IMG/VR virus record: IMGVR_UViG_3300035670_000715 | Location: 1-35,890 of that record | Strand: one strand, 5' to 3' | Source of the DNA: a virus | DNA: 35,890 nt | Shown here: positions 7,902-16,788 of the stretch, one piece after another | Numbering within the stretch: the first letter of the stretch is position 1 | Layout of the letters: every line of letters begins with the position of its first letter | Translations under genes and position numbers: made by a program | Notes under the pieces: model-generated | Databases searched by the model: none | Told to the model about the DNA's origin: nothing | Seen by the model: only the letters and a program-made list of their open reading frames with translations

Positions 7902-10900
7902 TTAAATTGATACTACAGAAACAGCTGGTAGAGCGAGAACATTACCAGCAGAGTCTCCGACAAAAAGTTTCACAGATTGGATCGGAGCCAGTGGATCGCT
8001 GGAATTAGCTGTAAACCAATTTGATGTAGCGACTGTGTGTGGTATTTCTCCAAATCCATATGTCTGCAATAATTGTACAATTTTCTTGTACTTAGAAGCG
8101 TAGTTCTTCGAACAAACCCTGAGTGTTGTTTGAATCTTGTTTGAATCGACCTTCTTCGTTTTCATATAAATCTTACTTCCGATGCGGTTCAAACCATATC
8201 CATTTGTGTTACCTGGGGCTGGCAAAGTCAATACAGAACTTCTAGTCAACTGACTTGGACAATATATCTCTACGGATTCATCTTCTAAAAGATCACGAGA
8301 AAGGGTTATGTGAACTGTCAAATCTACGAAATCTATATCCCCATTAGTTCCAAAATTAAAGTTTACCAATTCTGGCAGACCAATAGAACCATCAGTAACT
8401 CCATTAGATCTTCTCTCATCTTTTATTTTAGTGCGATCAACAGAGACAACATTGTTGTTAAACTTCACGGCATTATTTTGATTTCCAGAAGCATATTGTA
8501 TGTTCGTTATCTGTATTGGAGGTATGGTATTCCTGAAGACATACGGTTGATCTATCACGATAGTCTCGTTGCCGATATAATCAACAATCTTCACAACAAC
8601 ATTGTTATTCCCTTCTACGAGAGTGCATCGATCCCATATAAAAGCGAGTTTTCCAGATTTTGGTTGGTCGATGGTTTTGTATTCTGGTACACCACCAGTA
8701 CCAGATGGCATTCTGTGTGACCTGTAACCATTTTCATTTACGTCAGAAGAATTTGCAAAGGAAAACCCAGGTTGAGTGTATCCTTCAGATGCATAGTTGA
8801 ATTCAGAAGATACTAGATTCGAAGCTTTGTATGCAACAATGGCTTTGTGTCCCAACGTAGTAGAGACCAGATTATTACCTTTTATTGTCTTGAATTCTTT
8901 TATTTTATCTGCTAGTTGTGCAATGGGAAATGTTTCTATGTAGACCCAAGTTTTTCCTCCATCAACAGAACCGTAAACAGTATCATCAGCCTCTAGCTCA
9001 TTCTCTAACACACCTATGATGTTTTGGTGTTTATATGACGTAGAAAATTTTTGTTGGTTGAAACCAGCAGCGAGCCCATAAAAAGGAAACTCACCAATAG
9101 GTTTGGAAGGATCGATATTTGGTATAAACGAAAACTCGGTCTTCACACCATTTGCAGTTCTGATAGTTGGTTTATCCCAATCCTCAAACAAACTTGCAGA
9201 GCCAGTTCCAACTTCTGGATAGTCCCAATGAGTAGAAGGGACTGGATAATAAGATTCTTTCGATTCATCTCTGGTTACAGAAATAGAATCGTCTGGGAGA
9301 GCATCTAGAACATAGTTTTCTAATCCAACATAATCACTTCCAGATGCTTTATAAGAAACTAGAAATTTCCACCAAAAGTTGGTGTACCAGTCGGGATAGG
9401 AATAAGCTTTTCCATTAGACAACTTTGCAGCGTGTCTATACATGAATGGCTCGATGCTTCCTTTGTTGTTCGACCCAACAGACTTTACGAATATTGTTTT
9501 CGAACCAGTTTTCGCTCCTACATTTCCAGCAACGTCCACAGTTCTAAAACAAACTTTGTTGATTCCCTCTTTTAGATCAACATTCCAATTAAACTGTGTT
9601 CTGTCAGCAGAAATAGAATTGGCTGGTATTTTTATCCAATTTTTGCCATCGTCTAGAGAACCTTCTATCAAACAGGAAGCGTCAAACTTCCTAGAGAACT
9701 TACCAGTTATTACCTGGGCTCTAGTTTTTGTATTATAGTCTCCGACCTTATTCAGAATTGAAGTTACTTCTATAGTATGAGTCAAAGCATTGGGGGAAAA
9801 TCTATAAGGCACGGAAGTTTTGCAATTTACAGTTTTCCCAAACTTATCAATATACTTGAATAGAATTCTTGAATTTTGTTCTTTCAGAGTCAATTCTGAA
9901 GAAATGAATTCTCTTCCAGTTATGTTGGAAGATTTTATTTCTGTCCAAGACTTGCCGTCATCGATTGATATGAAAAATCTCTCACCAGACTTCAACGAAT
10001 AATCCAACCGACCACGAATTTTTTGTTTTTCGACTTTCGTGATTAGATCTCGATCTTTTGACGTCAAATCATTTCCTGTGTCTTCAGAGAATTGGATTGA
10101 TTTTTCGATAACATCTTTTACAGTTGACGCAGAAGTTCCAGACAACAAGAAATTTGGAGTCTTGAACTTTACTTCTATATCACCAGACATCTTGCAATCA
10201 GAAATAGCTGTTGCGGTCGCTGGTTTGTATTGTTGATCGGCGGCAGTGGAACGAATCCTCATGATCGTTCCAGCTTCCTTGAAGTATTTTTGGTATTGTT
10301 CCAAGATCGATCTATATTTCGATGGAACAGTATTCAAAAAAGACAAAAGTTCATAATGTCTTGTACCACAACTAATCTGGAACAAAATGTCCCCAGCAGA
10401 AGAATCAGTATATTGCGTCAAAAGAGGCAAGGCTTTCTCGTACGAATAAAATACTTGCTTGGGCTCTTTGTTAGGGAGAGTTTCTCTCGAAACAAGCTGA
10501 CACTCAAGTTTTCTTGTTTTTGTGTCAAGAAGCATACAAAGGACATATCTTTTGATGTCCTCGAACTTATGCTCATCAAAGCTACACATTCCATAAAACT
10601 GAAGACCATTTTCTTCCTCTATGGTAGAATATTCTATAGATGCCTTTTCTAGATTTGGATCGTATAGATCACCAAATAAAAATGAAGCGGAAACGTCTAT
10701 AGAGAACGTCCTGAGGTCTGGTCCAGAACCATTTCCTTTAAGAAGATCTACTATTTTTTTGTTGGTTGCGTCTGTTGGAAGGGTTGTGTTGGAAACGACG
10801 TTCTTTATGATTTCTCTTGCTTTGGTTATATCTGGATAGATGTGTTCTATCTCTACTTCCAGATAGATTTTTTCTGTACAGGATCTGGAAATGTACTTCG

Positions 10901-11108
10901 AAGAAAGTGTTATTCCACTGAAATATTTTGATGCTATCCCCGCCGCTGATTCGAAACTCTTTGTGTCTGAATAGAATCCTCTTATGATTCTATTGGTTTT
11001 TGTTTTCTTGGCGGGGTTTTGCAGGGTGTATCCAAGATCTACGACAGATGAACTGAAGTTGGATCCAACGTCAGAAAACATCTTGTTGTAAATTGTATTG
11101 TTCGACAT
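7902..11108 (-). CDS. Large Ig-like baseplate-associated protein between gp7 and gp8
   Basis: A 1068-residue protein with no counterpart at this place in T4, where gene 7 directly precedes gene 8. Several beta-sandwich modules are visible. Each has a DGGKTW or DGKNWIKI turn (for example SLDDGKNWIKI and GSVDGGKTWVYIE) followed by a GINKVCFRTVDVAGNVG-type strand typical of bacterial Ig-like domains. The N-terminal ~230 residues (YISRSCTEKIYLEVEIEH) look different and may anchor it to the wedge. No transmembrane segment or signal peptide is seen. The gene has its own late promoter and should encode a virion protein, perhaps the wedge periphery or a fibre connector replacing gp9/gp10 functions. 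That role is inferred from position only. Confidence 0.8.
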   Translation of the reverse strand: MSNNTIYNKMFSDVGSNFSSSVVDLGYTLQNPAKKTKTNRIIRGFYSDTKSFESAAGIASKYFSGITLSSKYISRSCTEKIYLEVEIEHIYPDITKAREIIKNVVSNTTLPTDATNKKIVDLLKGNGSGPDLRTFSIDVSASFLFGDLYDPNLEKASIEYSTIEEENGLQFYGMCSFDEHKFEDIKRYVLCMLLDTKTRKLECQLVSRETLPNKEPKQVFYSYEKALPLLTQYTDSSAGDILFQISCGTRHYELLSFLNTVPSKYRSILEQYQKYFKEAGTIMRIRSTAADQQYKPATATAISDCKMSGDIEVKFKTPNFLLSGTSASTVKDVIEKSIQFSEDTGNDLTSKDRDLITKVEKQKIRGRLDYSLKSGERFFISIDDGKSWTEIKSSNITGREFISSELTLKEQNSRILFKYIDKFGKTVNCKTSVPYRFSPNALTHTIEVTSILNKVGDYNTKTRAQVITGKFSRKFDASCLIEGSLDDGKNWIKIPANSISADRTQFNWNVDLKEGINKVCFRTVDVAGNVGAKTGSKTIFVKSVGSNNKGSIEPFMYRHAAKLSNGKAYSYPDWYTNFWWKFLVSYKASGSDYVGLENYVLDALPDDSISVTRDESKESYYPVPSTHWDYPEVGTGSASLFEDWDKPTIRTANGVKTEFSFIPNIDPSKPIGEFPFYGLAAGFNQQKFSTSYKHQNIIGVLENELEADDTVYGSVDGGKTWVYIETFPIAQLADKIKEFKTIKGNNLVSTTLGHKAIVAYKASNLVSSEFNYASEGYTQPGFSFANSSDVNENGYRSHRMPSGTGGVPEYKTIDQPKSGKLAFIWDRCTLVEGNNNVVVKIVDYIGNETIVIDQPYVFRNTIPPIQITNIQYASGNQNNAVKFNNNVVSVDRTKIKDERRSNGVTDGSIGLPELVNFNFGTNGDIDFVDLTVHITLSRDLLEDESVEIYCPSQLTRSSVLTLPAPGNTNGYGLNRIGSKIYMKTKKVDSNKIQTTLRVCSKNYASKYKKIVQLLQTYGFGEIPHTVATSNWFTANSSDPLAPIQSVKLFVGDSAGNVLALPAVSVVSI

Positions 11109-11144
11109 AATTTGTTCCCAAACAGATATTGAATATTCTTGAGT

Positions 11145-11152
11145 TATTTACC
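11145..11152 (-). promoter_or_regulatory. Late promoter -10 element (GGTAAATA)
   Basis: GGTAAATA on the minus strand lies in the 49-base gap between the gp7-like gene and the 1068-residue gene, about 37 bases before the ATG at 11108. It is a one-base variant of GTTAAATA. Confidence 0.5.
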
Positions 11153-11157
11153 CACGA

Positions 11158-13485
11158 TCAAGCAACACCGATATTGCTCTCCACACAGGTAACAATCAAG
11201 TCTTGATTCAACAAATAAATCGGACAGTCTTTGATTGACTCTATTGCGTCGCTTACTTCTATGGAAGATCCGATAGTCTTCGTAGAGTATTCGTACAGGT
11301 CAGTTTTTATCTCTGCGTCTTCTTTTATGAAAGTCTGACCAACATATTCTTCTACCAAAGAAACAATAGAACCGATTACGCTATCCAAAGAAGAACTGGA
11401 AGCTACAATTTGTGCTTCGTATTGTGTTCCAACTGGATGCACACAAGCTCTGTATATCTTGTCCCATACCCTAGGAGAAATTGCTGTTTTTATCTTGTAC
11501 CTATAGACAACTTCTTCTGAGGTGAGCTTGTAAACGTCAGCATCGTCTACTTCTGTTGCTGGAGAAGTGTCCCATGGAAGAACTGGAATCTTGAACGGAT
11601 CGAAATCATAAGAGAACGGGCTAAATTGTTCAGAAGAAACCTGTTGTTGTGTTGCAAAGTTCTCTGGGATATCGTACACCATCTGAGAAACTCTAGAAGC
11701 AAACCTCAAGTTTATTTGTGGAATAAATCTTCCAGAAGAACCAACACGAATTCCAGAACTGTGTTCTATGTCATCGAATACTGGTATTTCTGGAAGAGAG
11801 GTCAATGTGTTAGTTTTTCCAGAATACCAGCCATTAGCATTACCAACATAGCAGACATTGTCAACTAGATCCAACAAGAATCTTATCGTTTTAGTGCCAC
11901 CCAAAGATGGGATGCTTGAAGTTATGAGAGTCGAAACACCCTGATCGAAGAACTTAACGAATCCATTGAGAATCTGAACACCCCAAGAACCAACGAATGT
12001 ACCAAGTTGTACGTTTATGTTAGGTGCAGTGGATTCCGAAGTAATTATACCAACAGTGTATTGAGAATCTGTGTTGAATTTTGAGTTGAAATCAAAGTTG
12101 GTTGTTCCATGGTTCGTAGAATCATCTATGAACTGAGTTTCGAAATATATTCTTCCGAAGGTTTTGGAATCAGAACTTCTTGCCAAGACCAGAGAATACT
12201 CTGCTGGGTTTTGTGAATTGACTACGCTATTATAGTACCCACCTTCTGTTCCTTCTTCTTGTTCTACGAAGTATCCGAAGAAATCAGTAGGATCTGTTGA
12301 GCTTCTTTCTTCGAAATATTCTCCAAAACTTCCGCTTCCAGAAATTTCAGAATTGTTTGATTCGTATGCAAGGGTTTGCGCTCCATTGTTCAGCGTTTTG
12401 CTTGCATCCCAGAAAGAGACTGCACCCGCTTTGAACCAAAGAATCGCACCAGAACCACTTGAATATATCCTTCCACCGTACAGAAGATCAGAATAATCTG
12501 GTTGTGCTCTGTCGTCAATTTTCAAGTATGCGTTGAAGCCATATCCGTTATTGGTTATCTGTATCCCAGTAATTCCACCATTTGTGTTGACAGAAGTTAT
12601 TACTGCAACGCCAGACTGGATTTCGTTTCCAGTGGTTAGAATAATAGTTTCACCAATTCTATAACCAGTACCAGATTGTTGTATCTCGTATTCTGTGACT
12701 ATCCCATTCGTATGAAACGAAAGCGTTGAGTCCACGTAATAAAAATTCTGGGTTTGATTTCCATAGTCCAAGTTAAGATTTGGGCTAGAAAAGAAAATAA
12801 TTTCTTCTGGAGTAAATTGGTACGAAACTTTATCCCCAGAAACGAAATATCCACCAGTTAGGTTGATAAATTCTAACTCTAAAATCAATTTTCCAGTTAT
12901 TTCTTGAGAGGATATCTTTTGTAGTTGGGCAACTGTTCCAAATGTTGAACGAAAATATCTACCAATACAAGCATTCAACACAGCAAGTTTCTGTTCTACA
13001 AACCCTTCGCTTAATAATATGTGCGTTTTTATTTTGTAATATGTCTTTGCATAGAAAGTCTCTCTCCTACTAGAAGGAAACTCTACTTCTACTTCCTCTC
13101 CATAAATCGTTCTGAAAAAGTTCTTAATGGAATCCACAGAACCTTTGCAAGCCAACACTTCTCTGATGGACTTTATGAAAAGGTCTTCTCTCAATACCTT
13201 TTCTACTGGGTAGGATTTGGCATATTCTTGTGAGTATAGTTCGTACAAGTCTTTCGCGAATGAATCGAATTGAGAATCGGCAGGGCTTGTTCTGTCGGCA
13301 AAGTAATCAACAGATTCGTTCAACATCCCGAATTTATGAAGGATGTTGTTTACGTTTCCGTTCTGTTCCATCCAGTCATAGTAAGCTTCAAGAAACCCTA
13401 CGAACGAGGGATAGTTTTCTTGTATGAACTGTGGGACAATATTCCCTATACCAAGACTTTGAGACAATTCTTGAGTTGTATGCAT
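11158..13485 (-). CDS. 7: Baseplate wedge protein, gp7-like, with a SPRY-like insertion
   Basis: This 775-residue protein corresponds to the C-terminal part of T4 gp7 (1032 residues). Residues 104-136 (IKSIREVLACKGSVDSIKNF and IYGEEVEVEF) align with the T4 segment containing FYSTKGIEASYKFLFKVLYN and EEVEIE, and RACVHPVG near residue 680 matches RFVHPVG in T4. Residues about 440-600 look like a SPRY/concanavalin-type beta sandwich: FGRIYFETQF, YTVGII, WGVQILNGFVKFF, TIRFLLDLVDNVCYVGNANG. Such a domain is absent from T4 gp7 and could bind sugar or protein at the tail periphery. gp7 is the central wedge subunit that nucleates wedge assembly with gp10 and gp8. The gene follows gp6 by three bases. 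Confidence 0.78.
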   Translation of the reverse strand: MHTTQELSQSLGIGNIVPQFIQENYPSFVGFLEAYYDWMEQNGNVNNILHKFGMLNESVDYFADRTSPADSQFDSFAKDLYELYSQEYAKSYPVEKVLREDLFIKSIREVLACKGSVDSIKNFFRTIYGEEVEVEFPSSRRETFYAKTYYKIKTHILLSEGFVEQKLAVLNACIGRYFRSTFGTVAQLQKISSQEITGKLILELEFINLTGGYFVSGDKVSYQFTPEEIIFFSSPNLNLDYGNQTQNFYYVDSTLSFHTNGIVTEYEIQQSGTGYRIGETIILTTGNEIQSGVAVITSVNTNGGITGIQITNNGYGFNAYLKIDDRAQPDYSDLLYGGRIYSSGSGAILWFKAGAVSFWDASKTLNNGAQTLAYESNNSEISGSGSFGEYFEERSSTDPTDFFGYFVEQEEGTEGGYYNSVVNSQNPAEYSLVLARSSDSKTFGRIYFETQFIDDSTNHGTTNFDFNSKFNTDSQYTVGIITSESTAPNINVQLGTFVGSWGVQILNGFVKFFDQGVSTLITSSIPSLGGTKTIRFLLDLVDNVCYVGNANGWYSGKTNTLTSLPEIPVFDDIEHSSGIRVGSSGRFIPQINLRFASRVSQMVYDIPENFATQQQVSSEQFSPFSYDFDPFKIPVLPWDTSPATEVDDADVYKLTSEEVVYRYKIKTAISPRVWDKIYRACVHPVGTQYEAQIVASSSSLDSVIGSIVSLVEEYVGQTFIKEDAEIKTDLYEYSTKTIGSSIEVSDAIESIKDCPIYLLNQDLIVTCVESNIGVA

Positions 13486-13488
13486 TTG

Positions 13489-15345
13489 TTAATCCGCCAG
13501 AACTTGGATTTTAATATCAGTCTCTCTAAGAACAGCAAGGAGGTTCTTTCCGAAGTCAATGTCTCTGTAAGTTGGTTCCGCTGAGACCACCAATCTGTTG
13601 TTTGCAGAGATTCCCTGGGCTTGGGAAATATCAAATGTAGAAAAATCACTGAATGTTACCACACCAGAATTTCTGTCAATGGTTCCAACTTTGATTGGGT
13701 CGCCTTCCAAATCAGTCCAAACATAATCGATTCCATTATCTTTGTACCACAGATACAGTTCGTTAGACTGAGCAGAAATTGAAGAAACGATTCTATCGCT
13801 AAAATATGCATCGTTCCTGGTTACTCCGTTGTTACTATATGTGAATGTAGTAGATATAACAGAATATTGTTTCACAGGAATACCGAATACAATTCCACCT
13901 ATAGCATCAGAAGCTGATACCTTTTCTTGGTATATCTGTATAGAAAGATCGTTCGAATTAACGTACAAAGGAGATGCACTGTCTATTGCAGTGGAAAGCT
14001 TGGAGTATCTTAGTGTGGTCTGGAATTTGCTGATGTTATCGGTATAGTATTTCTTGATATTTGCTTTCGTTGCAGCAAGTATTGGATCTGTGGTTGCAGT
14101 TTTGGTAGAATCGTAATACACGACACAATTGATTCGTAGGAAAATGAACTGTGGGTCTGTTACTTCTGGGAATATAGTAACAGTAGAGTATTTTGTCCGA
14201 AGAGCATTCTGAACATAAGTTTTTTCTAGAGGAGTTCTTGTAACAATAACGCCTTGGCTCAGGCGATCCAATTCTTCCTTTGTGACCCAAGTCAGAAACA
14301 CATAACCAAGCCTAGGAGCATTTAATTCTTCTTCTCCACCCCAGACAGCAACTGTGTGAGCAGATGGAACGAGTTTGTATAACAGTGTCTTGAAGTCGTT
14401 TGCAGTGACTGCTCTTCCCTGGGATTCGAACTCAAGAGGAGCGTTTGCTCTGATAGACTCTATCGATTCAATGTCAACAGCACCATATGACTTCGCATCC
14501 GGATTAGTCACTGTAACAACATCGGCTGAAGAGATGGCATCAGCAAATGTGAAGCTGGAAGCATTATTTCCGGCAGTTCCAGAAGAGGTGAAGTATGTTA
14601 CTGTTATAGTAGATCCGTTTGCTGGTCTTTTCCCTATGATGTTGTCGCCGAAGAAAATTCTGGTTTTTTGACCGATGACTTCTTCGGTGAAGTAAACTTG
14701 GCTCTGGGAATCTAGATTCATAAACGTAGAAGAAGAATTCCATATTTCAACAGTAGAACCGCTAGTGATTAGAACTTCCAGCCGATCTGTTTGCACGTCT
14801 TTATTTGGAAGAACAACACCAGTTTCAGCTTCTGTCATAGTAAATGTTTGGGTGAACTTTTTCCCTTCAAATACTCCAACAAGACCGAAATATGTGATAG
14901 AAGAATCTTGGTTTGATTCCTGCACCAGATCGAAAGCTTCCATTGTATAGAACGTCATGTTAGTGTCTTCGTTGGCACCCTTGATCATGGTGTGCTTCGG
15001 AATCGTCATTTTGTTCTCGGTGAACCATGATTTTGGCGTCGCTCTCAACCCAAGAACAGCAACAGATCCTTTGGAGGAATATGGAGTGTATCCAAGGTTC
15101 TTTGCAAGAGCAACGACGTTTTCTCTGCGCTGAGCGGTCGCGAGGAATCTCTCAGAAGCGTGCATGTTCAAATAGAAAGCGTTGTACTGAGTGTTATATG
15201 CAAGAACATTCAACAACGTATTGATTGCAGTTCCTTCGAAGTCGAAACCGACGAAAGCTTCTTGTGTAGAAAGATACTGCTTTAATGAATCCTTGATCTC
15301 TTCGAAATCAAGCTCAGAGAAATTCTTGTACTGGTAATCACTCAT
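13489..15345 (-). CDS. 6: Baseplate wedge subunit gp6
   Basis: A 618-residue protein, close to T4 gp6 (660). The N-terminus shows DFEGTAINTLLNVLAYNTQYNAFYLNMHASE (quoted in two parts: DFEGTAINTLLNVL and AYNTQYNAFYLNMH), the conserved start of gp6/J-like wedge proteins. Further on are RANAPLEFESQGRAVTANDF and FLRINCVVYY, also typical of baseplate J-like folds. gp6 dimers form the inner ring that joins the six wedges and controls the sheath contraction trigger. The start codon overlaps the gp25 stop as ATGA, so the two are probably translationally coupled. Confidence 0.93.
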   Translation of the reverse strand: MSDYQYKNFSELDFEEIKDSLKQYLSTQEAFVGFDFEGTAINTLLNVLAYNTQYNAFYLNMHASERFLATAQRRENVVALAKNLGYTPYSSKGSVAVLGLRATPKSWFTENKMTIPKHTMIKGANEDTNMTFYTMEAFDLVQESNQDSSITYFGLVGVFEGKKFTQTFTMTEAETGVVLPNKDVQTDRLEVLITSGSTVEIWNSSSTFMNLDSQSQVYFTEEVIGQKTRIFFGDNIIGKRPANGSTITVTYFTSSGTAGNNASSFTFADAISSADVVTVTNPDAKSYGAVDIESIESIRANAPLEFESQGRAVTANDFKTLLYKLVPSAHTVAVWGGEEELNAPRLGYVFLTWVTKEELDRLSQGVIVTRTPLEKTYVQNALRTKYSTVTIFPEVTDPQFIFLRINCVVYYDSTKTATTDPILAATKANIKKYYTDNISKFQTTLRYSKLSTAIDSASPLYVNSNDLSIQIYQEKVSASDAIGGIVFGIPVKQYSVISTTFTYSNNGVTRNDAYFSDRIVSSISAQSNELYLWYKDNGIDYVWTDLEGDPIKVGTIDRNSGVVTFSDFSTFDISQAQGISANNRLVVSAEPTYRDIDFGKNLLAVLRETDIKIQVLAD

Positions 15346-15737
15346 TGTAATCTATCCAAAGAAATTGATACGTTGTAGGTCTTAGAAGAAACCACGATTT
15401 TGTACGTTATGTCAATTATGTAACTGTTTGACTCGGCGTCATCTTTTATCCCAAGACCAATTAAAGTAATTCTTGGTTCGAAGTTCTTGATCGTTGAAAC
15501 GATTTTATCTTTGAGCGTAAGTGTAACGATCTCAGAAACTGGTTCGAATAACATCTCCCGTATCCCAGAACCAACAACCGAATTAAATGGAACTTCGCCA
15601 TAGTCTGTCAAGAGTAGATTTTTTAGAGATTGAGCGACAGCCAGCTCGTTTGTGAGAACAGCAAGATCCTCGCTAATAGGATTAGCTTGGAAATTCATAT
15701 TAAAGTCTTTGTAGACGACTACTGGTTTTTCTGCCAT
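15342..15737 (-). CDS. 25: Baseplate wedge subunit gp25
   Basis: At 131 residues this matches the length of T4 gp25 (132). It carries NFEPRITLIGL near residue 90; the EPR motif is diagnostic of the gp25/HsiF family. VGSGIREMLFEP upstream is also typical. gp25 joins gp6 and gp53 at the wedge core and contacts the first sheath ring. It lies immediately upstream of gp6 and overlaps it by four bases, the same order seen in many contractile injection systems but not in T4, where gene 25 is elsewhere. Confidence 0.93.
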   Translation of the reverse strand: MAEKPVVVYKDFNMNFQANPISEDLAVLTNELAVAQSLKNLLLTDYGEVPFNSVVGSGIREMLFEPVSEIVTLTLKDKIVSTIKNFEPRITLIGLGIKDDAESNSYIIDITYKIVVSSKTYNVSISLDRLQ

Positions 15738-15738
15738 T

Positions 15739-16788
15739 TTATGAGAAACTCGTCGAAGAAGCTGTTACGCTAAATGTTCCAGTGGAAACAGTATAGTTAC
15801 TATTTAACGTCTCTGTAGTACCGCCACCCTTGATTGTTGTCTTCGAAGAACCAGTCATAGACATGTTAGTGTTTGCAGTCATGCTGATATTCTTTGATGT
15901 TGTGGTAGAGTCGCCAGTTATAGTTTCTTTGAAGTACCCACCAATTTCCCATTCTACGTTTCCAGCGACAACAAACTTCATATTATTATCTGTCTTGAAT
16001 GTATAGTCGCCTTTGCAGTAAATGTTCCCTTGTGCGTCTATAGTAAGATTGTGCGTCCCTTTGACATATTCGTTTTTGTTTCCAGAAGTCAGATCGAATG
16101 TGTCTTTTGTGGAACGAATAACAATGGTTCCATCCGGATGCATTTCAATGAACGTGCCAGATCTATGAGCAATATGCACACGCTCGGCTCCAGGGCTGTC
16201 ATCGTATTCTACTGTATGCCCAGACTCTGTGACTAGAACTTTGTTGTATGGGTATTTTGCGTTGTACGGAGAAGCTACTTGGTCATAGGTTCCCGTCGGC
16301 GTAGCAATTCCAGTAATTTTTGTAGAATTCTTCTTGGAAAGGATTGTTTCTTGATCTGCCTTTTCATTTCGTGCGAGCCTCGGTGTGTCAGGTTCGTCTA
16401 TCCATCGCGGAAATGGTTTGCCACCAAGAGAGGCTGGAACAGAAGTTCTTGGGTCGAAGAAACCAGTTCCAGATTTGTTTGCATCAATGGGAATCCCAAG
16501 GATAGAGCCAATAACGACAGGATCTTGGGCATAAGAACCATCTCGAAAGTATCCAACTACATGGGAGCCTTCGACAAGAGCAGGAGTTTCTCCAACTCCA
16601 GTTGTTGACGCAGAAGTCACTGGCATCAACACAGATGCCCAATGCAAACCTTCCGTCTTGATTGATGACTTGTCCTGAGTATGGAATCCGAAGATCCTGA
16701 CTCTGACTCTTCCGAGTTTGAGTGGGTCGTTCCTATCTTCGACCACTCCCTCGAACATCACCATTCCATTGTTAGCATATGAAAACAT
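15739..16788 (-). CDS. 5: Baseplate hub spike gp5 without the lysozyme domain
   Basis: A 349-residue protein. FEGVVEDRNDPLKLGRVRVR near residues 12-31 is almost identical to the T4 gp5 OB-fold start, and VTESGHTVEYDDSPGAERV followed by HRSGTFIEMHPDG matches the start of the T4 spike region. The C-terminal ~110 residues are Thr/Ser/Gly-rich repeats fitting the triple-stranded beta-helix. The ~170-residue T4 lysozyme domain that should lie between these parts is missing. I chose the ATG at 16788, which overlaps the stop of the upstream hub gene as TAATG; a longer frame from 16890 would lie inside that gene. The protein forms the needle tip below gp27. Confidence 0.92.
   Translation of the reverse strand: MFSYANNGMVMFEGVVEDRNDPLKLGRVRVRIFGFHTQDKSSIKTEGLHWASVLMPVTSASTTGVGETPALVEGSHVVGYFRDGSYAQDPVVIGSILGIPIDANKSGTGFFDPRTSVPASLGGKPFPRWIDEPDTPRLARNEKADQETILSKKNSTKITGIATPTGTYDQVASPYNAKYPYNKVLVTESGHTVEYDDSPGAERVHIAHRSGTFIEMHPDGTIVIRSTKDTFDLTSGNKNEYVKGTHNLTIDAQGNIYCKGDYTFKTDNNMKFVVAGNVEWEIGGYFKETITGDSTTTSKNISMTANTNMSMTGSSKTTIKGGGTTETLNSNYTVSTGTFSVTASSTSFS
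15801..15808 (-). promoter_or_regulatory. Candidate internal late promoter (GTTAAATA) upstream of gp25
   Basis: GTTAAATA on the minus strand lies within the 3' end of gp5, 63 bases before the gp25 ATG. The octamer is identical to the intergenic late sites, but here it is inside coding sequence, so chance is possible. Confidence 0.4.
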
